Part shown: positions 36,006 through 46,940 of the stretch, piece by piece
How positions within the stretch are numbered: the first letter of the stretch is position 1
Layout: each line of letters starts with the position of its first letter
Origin: Carettochelys insculpta
Lineage: Eukaryota; Chordata; Testudines; Carettochelyidae
DNA: 64,000 nucleotides
Reading direction: 5' to 3'
Assembly: GCF_033958435.1 (NCBI RefSeq)
Contig: NC_134144.1
Span: 14,564,010-14,628,009, forward strand
Position numbers and translations under genes: made by a program
Notes under the pieces: model-generated
The model's input: only the letters and a program-made list of their open reading frames with translations
What the model was told of the DNA's origin: nothing
The model's database searches: none

Positions 36006-36990
36006 GAACACCATTTATATGCTTCTTCATTGGAAAGTCCATGTAAATGTCTCCATTTAAAACCAGGGAAATGCCGAACTGACTGTTTGGATTTATAGTA
36101 AACTCTTTTTAAAGTCCAGAATCCTACAGCTTGACATGTTCATTGGTGAGTGAGAGTCAAAATTTTCCATAAGATTCTTACATTATACTTTATAAAAAGG
36201 CTTTCACCTTCTAGGTGATCAAAGTAAATTATCTGCTATTTTTTCATCTGGAACACTACTGGAGATGACATGTATGACCAAGCTAAGGTCACAGTCCCAT
36301 TGTGAGTTCCTCATGGATTGGCCAGTGCTTTTGTGTGGGTTCCAAAGAGGGAAGATGGTCTAAAATCCCCAGCTCTGAAATCTCAAACCAAGGGACAATT
36401 CATGTCCTGAGTTGGAGGTAAATAGTGTGGCTTTCCCCTATCTACGTAATGGGCCAAAACTCAGCTCTGAATCCAAATGTTTCCAGGCTTAGAGGAAGTT
36501 TGGGTCTGAGTTTGAACTTTGCAGCTCAGACTCAATCTCTTGCTTGTGCACTATTTTCCTGGTATATAATGGTGTTAAAACCAATTCCTATTTTGTATCC
36601 ATGGCTTCTCTTCCAAAGCTGGCATAAGCAGACTAAGCCATTGTTTGGTCCCTGAGCAGCTCAAGCCCTCCCCATGCCTTCACTTTTTATTAGGTGGCAG
36701 ACATAGGTGGAGTATTCCTGTTTAGGGTCCCCATGGGTTAGCCCACCCTTTGATCTGGGCACTTCTTAATTAATTATTTACTCTCTCAAATCCATCCAAA
36801 ATTTTAATTTGGTTTTGTTTCAGCCAACAGTTTCCAAATTCTTTATAACTTTTTATAGCATGTATTATGTCACATAACTGAGTTCATTATTTCTGTAGAG
36901 TCCTTACAGGAGAGAGAGAATACTAGATTTCCCCCCACCCCCGCACCTCTCATACTGAATTTGAACATTTATATTGGCAGACTAGCATGT
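36006..36990. other. Unannotated stretch
   Basis: No gene or repeat recognised. Confidence 0.35.
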
Positions 36991-37095
36991 GAGAAACTGA
37001 GGCACAAAAGATAAATGATTTGCTCAAGTTCATATTGGAAATCTGTGGGAAAGCTGGGTCAAAAGCTCAGATCTCTTGACTTGTAGGCACTCATT
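36991..37095 (-). repeat. MIR-like SINE fragment
   Basis: gagaaactgaggcacaaaag, tgatttgctcaag, atctgtgggaaagctggg and cagatctcttgact are the MIR core in reverse orientation. Confidence 0.65.
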
Positions 37096-37289
37096 CAGCA
37101 ACATCATTAAGCTCATGCCTATTTTTAGTATGGGAATAGTTGTACTGAAGCTAATGTGAATATGTTATTTACAGTCAGGGATGTGCTTAAGTAACTTGCT
37201 GAAGCAGGGCAATGATTTAGGGCTCTACCCAGGATACTAGTACATCAGGAGGATGTTAAATAGTAGGTATAAAAGTTCGACTTTAGTCA

Positions 37290-38540
37290 TCAGATCCAGA
37301 TAACTTGCACCAAAGACTTTTAAAAGAAGTGGCCAAGGAGTTTGCTAGATCATTAATATATGTATTGAACAAGTCTTGGAACACTGGCAAAGTTCCAGAA
37401 CATTGGCAGAAATTAAATGTTGTACCAATATTTGAAAAGGGTAAACATGGTGACCTAGGTAATTAAAGACCAATCAGCCTAACTGATTCTGGGCAAAATA
37501 ATGGATTTCATTAACAAGGAATTAAACGAGGGTAAGCTAATTAATGCCCGTGAACATGGAAAACAAATCCTGCTTAACTAAGTTTGGTTGATAAAGTGTA
37601 ATAGTGTTGATGAAATCGTTTGCCTTCTGTAAGGCATTTGACCTGCTACCATATGAGATTTTGATTAAAAATCTAGAACAATATAAAATAGCCAACTTTA
37701 AGTGAATTAAAACAAGACTGTTAGGTCTCAGAATGTAACTGTAAGGGAATTCTCATCACAGAGGTATGTTTCTAGTGGGACCTACATTCATTAAAGATCT
37801 GGAAGAAAATGGATTGATCTCTGATAAAGTTTACAGATGACCCAAAATTGCAATAGTGGTAAAGGAAAAGGACAGATCATTCCTACAATATGATCTGGAC
37901 GGATTGTTAAAATGTGTATATGCACACAATGTGCATTTTAATATAGTTAAATGTGCACATCTAGGAGCAAATCATGCAAGCCACACTTATGGGTTTGGGG
38001 GCTCTGCTCTGGGAACCAATGACTCCAAAAAAGGTTTGGGGGTCACGTGGGATCATCAGCTGAAAATTAGTTCACAGTGCAATGTTATGGCCACAACAGC
38101 TGGTGAAACCTTTGGATACATAAACAGGGGAATCTTGGATAGGAGTAGGAAGGTTATTTTACCTCTGTATAGTCCTGCTGCTAGAATACGAAGTTCAGTT
38201 CTGGTGTTCACAATTTACGAAGGGTGTTGGCAAACTGGAGACAGCTCAGAGAAGAGCCAAGAGAATGATTAAATGATGAAATATGTCTTACAGTGATAGA
38301 TGCAAGGAGATGGGTCTATTTAGTTTAACAAAGAGATGGTTAAGCAGTGATTTTATTATAGAATGTCCTAGGAAATGGGACCCAGTTTGCTTGGCACTTT
38401 TGTCTGCCTTTGTAAGACAGCTTCATCCCAAGGTCCTATTTAGCCCTCTAAAATGCTTACTGAAAACAAAGGGTTGCTTGACCAGATGGCAAGTGGAAGG
38501 TATAAGATCGAAGGCTGGAAGCATGGCAAAAACTAGACCT
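37290..38540 (+). mobile_element. CR1 LINE fragment, reverse transcriptase and 3' region
   Basis: More than 1.2 kb follows the CR1 open frame in order: ccagaacattggcagaaatt, gacctaggtaattaaag, gtttggttgataaag, ttctgtaaggcatttgacc, then agtttacagatgaccca (the FADD region), gtgcacatctaggagcaaat, tggatacataaacaggggaatc, cagagaagagccaagag and a final ggctggaagcatgg block. Deletions and stops break every frame. The 3' tail is not preserved. Confidence 0.8.
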
Positions 38541-38918
38541 ATCAGTCACATGCAGGAACCTCCCACAACTCAAACCCTTGGGGAGAAGTTATTTTATTTT
38601 TGGGGTTTCTGTACTTTCTTAAAGACCAACTAAACAACTCCTGTAATTGTGTAAATGTTGCCCCCAAACACTGACATCTCCTAGCAGGGAAAGGATGAAG
38701 AGGAGAAGGATGTAGGCCGGAGGGCATCAGTTGGGGTTTGCCAGCACAGAGCTCCTCTTTCATCCTTCCTCTGACTAAATTATCACCTCTCTGGATGCTT
38801 CACAGTTCTCAGCATTGGTCTCTCTAAAGAGGGTAGACTAGGCAAAGAAGAAAAAGCTGTTCTGCAGAGGGAGCAGTGCAGCACCTTAGCAGATCGTGGG
38901 GCCACTTCAGACTTGAGG
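38541..38918. other. Unannotated stretch
   Basis: No gene or repeat recognised. Confidence 0.35.
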
Positions 38919-38998
38919 GAGTCATAGACTTTCAGGTCAAACGGGACAGATATGGTCACCTAATTGGGCCTCCTGCACATTGCAGGCCACAGAATCAG
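38919..38998 (-). mobile_element. CR1 LINE 3'-end fragment
   Basis: agtcatagactttcagg, gacagatatggtcacctaa and cctcctgcacattgcaggcc are the reverse complement of the CR1 tail. Confidence 0.55.
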
Positions 38999-39325
38999 AC
39001 AAGCTCTTCCTGCTTCTGTTCTGCTTCCTTCCTTCTTCTGAGGGATGTGTGCATCAGACATTCCTATGTTAGGGCAGCTTGCATAAAGTATCCATCTGAG
39101 TCACTCTGAAATTGGTGAGAGGGCAAAGTCCATGTACTTCTGTCAGTGAGAGAGAGCAATGTTGTCAATGAAATGCCGAGTACCTGGCTCTTTGGCAGCT
39201 ATTGCCAGCTACCAGCATTCCCCAGTAGCGGGGTTCTTACCAGGAGCTTCCTAACATTTTTTAAAGTACAGCCCAACAATGACTTCCGAGCTGGATTGTA
39301 ATTTTTTTGCCTTGCGTGATGACAA

Positions 39326-39514
39326 GTATCAGAGGGGTAGCTGTGTTTAGTCTGTACCCGCAAAAACAACTAGAAGTGCTGTGGCACCTTACAGACTAAC
39401 AGATATTTTGGAGCATGCGCTTGATTCTGACGAAGCTGGTCTTTGCCCACACAAGCTTATTCTCCAATATATCTATTAGTCTATAAGATGCCACAGGACT
39501 TCTTGTTGTTTTTG
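39326..39514. mobile_element. Foldback Penelope-like copy (type III)
   Basis: The left arm has the outer end gtatcagaggggtagctgtg followed by ggcaccttacagactaacag. The right arm has the inverse, ctattagtctataagatgcc, followed by cttgttgtttttg. The centre holds a hammerhead-like segment ctgacgaagctggtctttgc with a damaged GAAA. Same design as 19795-19973, but no clean target duplication was found. Confidence 0.75.
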
Positions 39515-41341
39515 TAATTTTTGTGAATGATACCTGAACAACTTGCAAAATATTGGCAGCTATTTAGTACAATTCAGTTGTTTAAAAAGTGTACATCAGT
39601 AATGGTCTCAGTGGGTGTTTTACAAACATCCCTGCAGAAAAGTGAATTTCACTGTCTGATGAATCAGCTCGTACCCCTACCTTCGCAGTGATCTGCCAAG
39701 CGTTGTTAATTCTTTCCCTACAAGCAACCCTCTGAATCTTTGACTTATGGTGAGGAGATGTATATTGTTTCTTCAAATCTGTAGAAAGAAGAGAAACAGA
39801 AAAATAGTCCGGAGAAGAGTCTAGGCAGAAATGAGACAAAGAAGCAATGAGAACTGTAGAATTTTCCTTATTTTCATGAAGTTCTTTGTCGGATGTTGAA
39901 TGACAGAAACACGCCCTGCAATTCTTTGTCACTGCCACATGACTGTAACATGCAGCAGTGGAGCTTGACTGCTGGCTTGACTAGAGGAAATATTATTTAA
40001 CTATAAATTAGGGCACTAAATAATATATTAGGTAATCTGCTCTGCAGTTGTTTAATTCAAAGGAAAATGAAGAGTTGGAAAATAAGCAGAATCCTCAGTG
40101 AAATCAGTCCAAACCAGAACCATTTATTGCAAAAGCTGACAGCTAGAGAGCTGATACAATGGGACATAGGACCAAAGCACTCCGTTTGCATTTTTTCTAA
40201 ATCAAACTGGGTGCAGTTTTTCTCAAATTATCATTCGTGATATAAAATGGGGAATTAGCAGTGTGCTTTGAGGTGGTTAGTTGATTAGATACATTTGACG
40301 CAAAATATCCAAGCTATAGAGAGCCCTATCTTAGATCCCATATCCAAACATCCTCTTACCCCAGTGTGTAGAGTCAGAATGCAGACCCATATTTGATAAA
40401 TACCCTTATATCTATAATGGACTGCACCAAAACCTGGATCTGAGCATCCCAGCCATAGCACTCAACTTATGCAGCTTAGGGCTATTTCTAGTAAAATCCA
40501 GGCTAGCTGCGTATCTACAGTAATGCAGGAAAAGTTTTGTACTATTCTACCATCTTGTGAGGACAGGTGGTAACATGAATCAAAGCTGTTTATCAGCACT
40601 TGAAGATGTAAAACTTGGAGACTGTGGGCCTGATGATAGATTTAACACCCAGTCTATCTACTAATGCATTGTGGTGATTTGGAGTGCTGCTAACTGGCAA
40701 GATAAGCCCTGATGGAACCTACTACACACCCTGGAGTGATTTACTGCAGCTATAAAATATAACTTTCTAAACAGGAAAGCCATTCATAAGCAGTTAAAAT
40801 TAGTCTAAGATTACATTTCAGGAAAAACCACAGTATTAAATAGTGAATTTCATAGTTCAAACCATTAACTCCTAAGGAAACCTTTATAACCAGAGTCATT
40901 TTTTAAAAGCTGAGTGTGGGAGGCTGCACTGGCCTCTGACAGCCACTCTTCCCACTAGCCGTGCTTCTTTAAACCACAGACTGGCAGCAAAGGAGATTAG
41001 TGAAGTGTTTTAGGACGTGATCTTGCTTTTATGAAAGGAAATGGCAACCTGCCCACTGATTTCCAGGGCCACTCAGCTCCCTTAACAGGACTGGCAGAGG
41101 CTGTGAGCTCCTGACAGCTTCCTATCTAACTACTGTGTAAAGCTAGCTAGAAATCAGAAGAATTTAAAAATAAAATGTAACTTGTTTACACTGTTAATTT
41201 TCCCATGTAGGGCCATGTGGCACAGGGAGGGTGGATAGTCATGTGTTTAATGGCCAGGACTGGGGATCGGGCAATCTAACGAAATCCTGGATCTTCTGAA
41301 GTCAATGCAAAAATTGTCTGTGACACCAACAGGGCCAGGTT
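39515..41341. other. Repeat-poor non-coding stretch
   Basis: No recognisable element or gene across 1.8 kb. Possible location of conserved non-coding sequence. Confidence 0.35.
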
Positions 41342-41470
41342 TTCACGAGGTTCCATTCCTGTCCCTGCTACTAACTCACTCTTGTGCTCTTGCCCAAATA
41401 ACTAATCTCTGTTTTCATCTACCATTTCTGTCCATGGAGGGCTGCTTGTGAGTAGCCACATTGCAGGGTT
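41342..41470 (+). repeat. MIR-like SINE fragment
   Basis: ccattcctgtccctgctact, gtgctcttgcccaaataac and taatctctgttttcatctacc follow the MIR core, strongly diverged. Confidence 0.4.
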
Positions 41471-41695
41471 CTTTTACATGCTTGGTTTATTAGACCAGGT
41501 CAAAAAACAAGCAACCTACCTGTCCCCCAAATAAAATCACTGTTGAATATTTTGAATTAATCTCTTAGGTTTTTAAATATTTTTATTTTGCTATTGTAAT
41601 CATTTATTCCTTTTCATTTACTATTGTCCATTTTCAAACAAAGATTTTTAACTGCAGATCATGGGGTTGCCAACAAAGGGGGTTTTTGCCAACAG

Positions 41696-41865
41696 ATCTG
41701 TCTACATGGCAGGTTTTCTGACAATAGCAGCCTCTGCTGGCAGAGCAATATTGCAGGAGCATGCAAATTAGCCATGTGACTTATGCAAATAAGCAGCCAT
41801 TTGCATTTTCAAGAGCCCTTCTTTGCATCGTGCTGCTAGCAACACAGCTCCATGTAGACTTAGCC
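41696..41865. mobile_element. MITE with TCTACATGG / CCATGTAGA ends
   Basis: Left end gatctgtctacatggc and right end gctccatgtagacttagcc are inverted. Between them are inverted caaattag/ataagcag blocks as in the element at 23907. Confidence 0.5.
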
Positions 41866-42009
41866 AGTGGGAAATGTTTATTTAAAAAAAATCCACTTCA
41901 GCCTTATAAAGAGCAATTCATTTCCCAAAACTGAAAATGAGCAATGATAACTGAACATTTGGGAAGAAATTTTCAACTAAAATTAACTCGCAAGTGAAGA
42001 GTGAAGCCA

Positions 42010-42135
42010 TTTATTTCTCTGCCTCAGTTTTCCTTACCATAAATAGAGTTAATTCTCACCACAGGGGTATTGTGGGAATTAGTAGTGGTTGTAAAATATG
42101 CGGAAGATGAAAAAGCACTATGCCATTGCAGTATT
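42010..42135 (+). repeat. MIR-like SINE fragment
   Basis: ctctgcctcagttttcctta, taaatagagttaattctcacc, caggggtattgtgggaatta and aaaagcactatgcc are the 3' half of MIR. Confidence 0.65.
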
Positions 42136-43531
42136 GCCAGCCCTGCAAGTTGAAAAATCATGGGCCAGGGGCCCACCCTTTCCCTCCTCCCCCCGTGAAT
42201 GATGAGATTTTTTTAAAATAAATATTGGCTTCTTTTTATTTGCCTTCCAATGTTGTTACTGTAAATTCACATCTTCAGTCTTTCCTCAGCAACCAGTAGG
42301 GCTAGGATCTTTTTGTTAAATGAAACCAGAGAATCTCACATAGCTCCAGGGACTGGCACTCCAAGAAAAACACCAAATATTGCAAGACTTGTGAGAATAT
42401 GGAAGACTGTGAGTACTCAGTGCTATTATTAGATGTTATATGAGAAGTAAGGTATGTTGTTCTATGGGGTTCTTTTCCCTAAATTCATGTCTTCTGCCCA
42501 CTACAGAGAAAGAGTTCCTGAGCAGTGCGAACAAACAGGCCAGAACACTTTCTGCTGTGCCTCACTATTCTAAAATTAAACTATCACTTTTTTCTAATTA
42601 AAAGTCACTTTAAGATGAGCCCTTATCTGCTTCCTCCAGGATGTAAATTAATACAGTACTAAATGATGTACTGTTCGGTGCCCACTGCTCTTCAAACAGT
42701 CATTAAACCAAACAAGGTACAATTACTTTTCGGCATGGCTGTTACACGCTGAGTGTAAGAAAAAGGAAGGTACACAGTCTGTTTGACACTAGCACCACGA
42801 TTGTCCACATGCAAATGGTTAATATCTCAGTCCTGCAATATTATTTAAGATCCCACGTGTTGAAATACTATAAAAGGAAACCACTTAGCAAAAGGGATGG
42901 AGTAGGCATTTGAAAGATAAGTTTGTTCTGCTGGCTAATATCAGAGCTAAATGAGGTTGATTGTGGTTTCTCTGCCCACATGGGTATGGAGCACAATGTG
43001 GGACCACACAGAGTGATATAATAAAAGCCAGCTGATATCTGGCCTATGGCACTTGTATTAATTTATTAACGCTCCTCATTGGATCAGTAGCTGTCTGATA
43101 GACTGCTCCTTGCTGGAAGTTACTTAGGTGGATCTGTTTGTTTATATGGATCTGTCTGTAAGTTTGCACCTACAGGGGTTGCTTGCCCAGGTACAGTAAA
43201 TTTTAGTGGAATTTGGGCACCCAGATCCCCTAGGTGGCTTTTGAATATCTCTCCCCAGATTCCCAGCCTGATTTGGGGATTAAATGAATCTTACCTTGTC
43301 TCCACAGGCAGCTTGTTTGGGACTTTTTCTAATCAATCCTACTGTAGGAGGAAAATCACAGTGGCAATATCTCAGCAATTCCCCTTTGTTCTCAAGGCTG
43401 CCAAATCAGCTCTTTAATCTGATGGTGAATTATTTAACCACCCCACCAGAGCCAACCTATCACAGGGGCTTTAATAACTTCTATTTATGTTCTAAATATA
43501 TCCATGGCAGCTGTTAGAGTATGAATAATTA
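42136..43531. other. Repeat-poor non-coding stretch
   Basis: No element or gene recognised. The part at about 42600-42880 is evenly composed and without repeat signature. Confidence 0.35.
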
Positions 43532-43620
43532 TTTCCACAGAGATCCTGTTCACATTCCTGTACTAAACAAAGACAGGAGGAAATCCAGAACAGTGGGTAT
43601 ATTACATCATCTTAGTCTTA
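43532..43620 (+). repeat. Donor copy of an 89-bp local duplication
   Basis: These 89 bases recur at 45518-45606 in the same orientation with a single difference (G at 43596, A at 45582). Nothing around this copy suggests a mobile element: there are no inverted ends, no target duplication and no poly-A. The other copy interrupts a PLE open frame and has a target duplication, so this one is the source. Confidence 0.85.
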
Positions 43621-43791
43621 AAGGGCTGCCCAGATCATAATCACAATAGTGGTTCATTTGGGAAATACAGGCTCATAAAAGTCCCTTAAGCAAGCACTTT
43701 GATAATCGGCAAAAAGTCTTGGCCAAGTTACCTAGTCTGGCCCCCTACAGGTGAGCATTATTTTCCATTATAAATACTAGATCTTGTCAAA

Positions 43792-44031
43792 TAGTGACAG
43801 AGAGATAGCTGTGTTAGTCTGTATTCTATCAAAATGAAAAAGCAGTCAAGTAGCACTTTAAAGACAAACAAAATAATTTATTAGGTGATGAGTTTTCATG
43901 GGACAGACCTACTTCTTTCAGCTCATTCTTCAGGTGATCTGAAGAAGTGGGTCTGTCCCACGAAAGCTCATCACCTAATAAATTATTTTGTTCGTCTTTA
44001 AAGTGCTACTTGACTGCTTTTTTGTTTTGAT
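43792..44031. mobile_element. Foldback Penelope-like copy (type I) with 13-bp target duplication
   Basis: The left half is a reverse-strand type I terminal repeat (outer end gatagctgtgttagtctgta, then agcactttaaagac, then taggtgatgagttttcatgg). The right half is the forward version (ctgaagaagtgggtctgtcc, gctcatcacctaataaatta, ctttaaagtgctacttgact). Flanks are AGATCTTGTCAAA (43779-43791) and ACATCTTGTCAAA (44032-44044), 12 of 13 identical. The joint lies upstream of the hammerhead-like core. Confidence 0.85.
43939..43977 (+). ncRNA. Hammerhead-ribozyme-like core, type I PLE
   Basis: CTGAAGA, one extra A, stem II GTGGG / CCCAC closed by a TCTGT loop, then GAAA. A possible stem III closes with A-U and G-C before the CTAATA. 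Five perfect stem II pairs. The type II family has GTGAG / CTCAC at the same place. Stem I is not evident. Confidence 0.5.
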
Positions 44032-44179
44032 ACATCTTGTCAAAAATTTTCAAGCACATTTTATTGTCCTCCCACCTCCCAAATTTTCAGCATCAAAATT
44101 GGTTACTGAGAATTGTCTTTTGTTAGTTAATTTTGATCAAGGTTGTGTGTGAACTTAAAGCTCAGTAACTGTCCCTGAA

Positions 44180-44444
44180 TGGCTTCTGCTCAGGGTCAAT
44201 ATTCTGCGGTTCTATTTCACACATCTGGTGAAATTGATCTCTCAGGGATCACAGTTGACCCATGTACCACTAATGAGATGCGAGGAGTAAGGGAGGTCAG
44301 TGAGAAAAACTCTCACCCATCAACCTTCTTCAGTGAGGTCTGCCAGGTAAGTAGATTTCAGATAAATCAATTCTAACTATGCAATTGCTGATGCTAGAAT
44401 TGTGTATCTAAAATCAACTTAGTTTCCCAGTGTAGACTTAGTTG
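44180..44444 (+). mobile_element. Degenerate MITE related to 55030-55321
   Basis: It shares, in order, tctgctcagggtcaat, tttcacacatctggt, aattgatctctc, gagtaagggaggtc, ttcttcagtgagg and the right end cccagtgtagacttag. The left terminal repeat is lost. Confidence 0.55.
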
Positions 44445-44699
44445 GCAGTCAGTCTTTCCAGAGAGGGACCTGCTGTTAGTGGCACTCAAAAGTTCCAGTC
44501 TAATCTTGCAGTTTCTGGCTCCTAGAATTACCCTTGGACCATGGCTACCTATTCACACACAATTTAGACGCATGACCAAAATATGTAGCACCCTTTGGGG
44601 TATGGTAAAACTTGGCCACTTTTTGATTGTTCAAAGTGACTTCAGAGATCACTATCATGGGTGAGACACAACTTTAACTTCCTTCCAGGCACTCTAAAA

Positions 44700-44900
44700 C
44701 AGTATTTCTTAAACTTTTTGAGACCACAGAACACCAAACAATGTTTTTTTTATGCAGAACACCTATGAAAATTGTCTTAAAAATTGTTGTCGAACGAAGA
44801 AAAAAATAACATTGTATCTGGTTTTAATAACAGAAGATAAAGGTCATCAGTGTATGATATCAAAAACAGTTGTTCCAGGAATACAGTTTAAGAAACACTG
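44700..44900. mobile_element. Short hAT element with perfect 8-bp target duplication
   Basis: Ends CAGTATTTCTTAAACTTTT and (inverted) CAGTGTTTCTTAAACTG. The 8-mer CTCTAAAA occurs at 44692-44699 and 44901-44908. Only 201 bp and non-coding, so mobilised in trans. Confidence 0.9.
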
Positions 44901-45009
44901 CTCTAAAAATGACACTAGCATCTTGTTAACACAATAGACTGCTTTCAGACAGCCATATGAAGAGAAAAAGCAGTCAAGTAGCACTTTAAAGACTAGCAAA
45001 ATAGTTTAT

Positions 45010-45045
45010 TAGGTGAGCTTTCGTGGGAGAGACCCACTTCTTCAG
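45010..45045 (-). ncRNA. Hammerhead-ribozyme-like core, type I PLE 3' end
   Basis: On the reverse strand CTGAAGA, extra A, stem II GTGGG / CCCAC with a TCTCT loop, then GAAA and a short GCTCACCTA segment. This copy lies in its natural place downstream of the PLE open frame. Confidence 0.45.
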
Positions 45046-45180
45046 ACCATAGCCAGACCAGAACAGACTCAATGTTTAAGGCACAGAGAACCAAAAACAG
45101 TAAGCAAGGAGGACAAATCAGAAAAAGATAATCAAGGTGAGCAAATCAGAGAGTGGAGGAGTGGGCGGGGAGGTCAAGAA

Positions 45181-46512
45181 TTAGATTAAGCCAAGTATGC
45201 AGACGAGCCCCTGTAGTGACTCAGAAAGTTTCCCATCACGATTTAAACCATGTGTTAATGTGCCAAATTTGAATATAAAAGACAGCTCGGCTGTTTCCCT
45301 TTCCAAAACAGTGCGATAATTCCTTTTCAGTAACACACATACCTTTAGGTCATTGACAGAATGCCACATTCCATTAAAATGTTGACTAACTGGTTTGTGG
45401 ATCTGGAGTGTTTTGATGTCTGTTTTGTGCCCATTGACCCTTTGTCTAAGGGAGTTAGAAGTCTGTCCAATATACAAAGCATCTGGGCATTGTTGGCACA
45501 TGATGGCATATATGATGTTTCCACAGAGATCCTGTTCACATTCCTGTACTAAACAAAGACAGGAGGAAATCCAGAACAGTGAGTATATTACATCATCTTA
45601 GTCTTATATGATGTTAGTAGAGGAGCATGAGAAAGTGCCCGTGATTCTGTGAGTAACCTGATTAGGTCCAGTGATGGTATTTCCAGAGAAGATATGTGGA
45701 AAAAGCTGGCAGCGGGCTTTGTTGCAGGGAAAGGTTCCAGGACTGGTATTCCTGGGGTATAGACTGTGGCTGTTAGTGAGGATCCTCATAAAGTTGGGAG
45801 GTTGTCTGTAGGAGAGAACAGGCATGTCACGTAGGGCCTTGTGGAGTGTGGCATCCTGATTAAGGATAGGTTGTAGGTCTTTAATAATTCGTTGCAGTGG
45901 TCTGAGTTGGGGGCTGTAGGTATTCTGTTCTTGGCTTTTTTGGGCCGATCTTGGAGTAGCTGGTCTCGGGGTATTCATCTGGCCCTGTCGATTTTGTTTT
46001 TTTACTTCTCCTGGTGAGTAATTCAGGTTTATGAATATTTGGTAAAGATCTTGTAGTTTTTGGTCTCTGTCAGTTGAATCAGAGCACATGCGATTGTACC
46101 TGAGAGCTTGACTGTAAACAATGGATCTAGTCGTGTGTGCAGGATGGAAGCTAGAAGGGTGTAGGTAAGTATAGGGATCAGTAGGTTTTTGGAACAGTGT
46201 GGTACTGATCAGGCCATCCTTGATTAGTACTGTAGTGTCCAGGAAATGTATCTCTTGCATGTTGTAATTGAGGCATAAGTTGGTGGTGGGTTGTAGATTG
46301 TTAAAGTCTCCATGGAATTCTTCTAGAGTCTCTGTACCATGGGTCCAAATCATAAAGATGTCATCAATGTATCTTAAGTAGAGGAGGGGTAATAGGGGAT
46401 GAGAGTTTTTGAAGAGTTTATTTAAACAGCACGTATCATTCCTTGGTACTGTCTCTTGATTGCTAGTAAACCCCTTTGGAATAATGGGCTTTGCTGGAAC
46501 TCCCTGCTCTGG
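45181..46512 (-). pseudogene. Penelope-like RT (C-terminal part) plus GIY-YIG endonuclease, split by an insertion
   Basis: Apart from the 89-bp insertion the reverse-strand frame is open from about 46512 to the stop at 45181. It shows GVPAKPIIPKGF, then RYIDDIF, the YxDD motif of the reverse transcriptase (near 46352-46374), a linker with PCNKARC in which one cysteine of the Cys/His motif is lost, then STNII / YAIMCQQC and ALYIGQT of the GIY-YIG domain, here with the YIG glycine intact. It ends with the HGLNRD block also seen in the other PLEs. The insertion lies exactly inside the first GIY-YIG strand, between the codons for NII and YAI. The upstream reverse transcriptase fingers are missing. 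With so few other lesions it is one of the younger PLE copies here. Confidence 0.85.
45518..45606 (+). repeat. Templated insertion copied from 43532-43620, with 11-bp target duplication
   Basis: 88 of 89 bases match the donor. TATATGATGTT occurs at 45509-45519 and 45605-45615, so the acceptor sequence is duplicated around the insert with two bases of overlap at each end. Outside the insert the PLE frame continues, which shows this site is the acceptor. No poly-A, no inverted ends. Confidence 0.85.
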
Positions 46513-46515
46513 CTA

Positions 46516-46940
46516 GTTATGAGGGGTGTTTGATTTCTGCAAAATTCAGGTGAAATGCACTTCCCTGTATTTCTTTTGCTCCAAAAACAATCTAAAGGTC
46601 TGATCCTGTGAGGGAATCAGCCCATGCATGGAGCACTTGAGGAGAATTCTGAGTTTGGGTGCTTGTGGGGTTGATTTTACCAGTCTGACTAAAAGGAAGA
46701 TGTTTGTGCTGTCTGCAAATAGCTCCCAGGCTAATGTAGCCCAGGGCCTTACAAACTCAGTGAAGATTTTGTATCTGATTGTCAGTTTGTTTGAATATGA
46801 AACTCAAAGCAAGCCTTGGAGAGAGAAACAAAAGATAGGTTTGTACAGCCTCATGAGAATTGGAACTGTTCTAGTCTGGAAAGAAAATATAAATGCATTT
46901 TATTCACCCACTCCCCCTTCCAAAATTATACTCTACTTAT
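46516..46940. other. Unannotated stretch
   Basis: No gene or repeat recognised. Confidence 0.35.

Larger units (their letters stand above)
44963..46515 (-). mobile_element. Penelope-like retroelement, 5'-truncated (type I)
   Basis: On the reverse strand: a reverse transcriptase C-terminal part, a GIY-YIG endonuclease, then a type I terminal repeat ending near 44963. The 5' limit near 46515 is where the frame opens after a TAG. An 89-bp foreign segment sits at 45518-45606. Confidence 0.85.

Noticed and set aside
39296..39530. Target duplication for the foldback PLE at 39326
   Set aside because: Both flanks are T-rich and can be aligned in several ways; no convincing 13-bp match.
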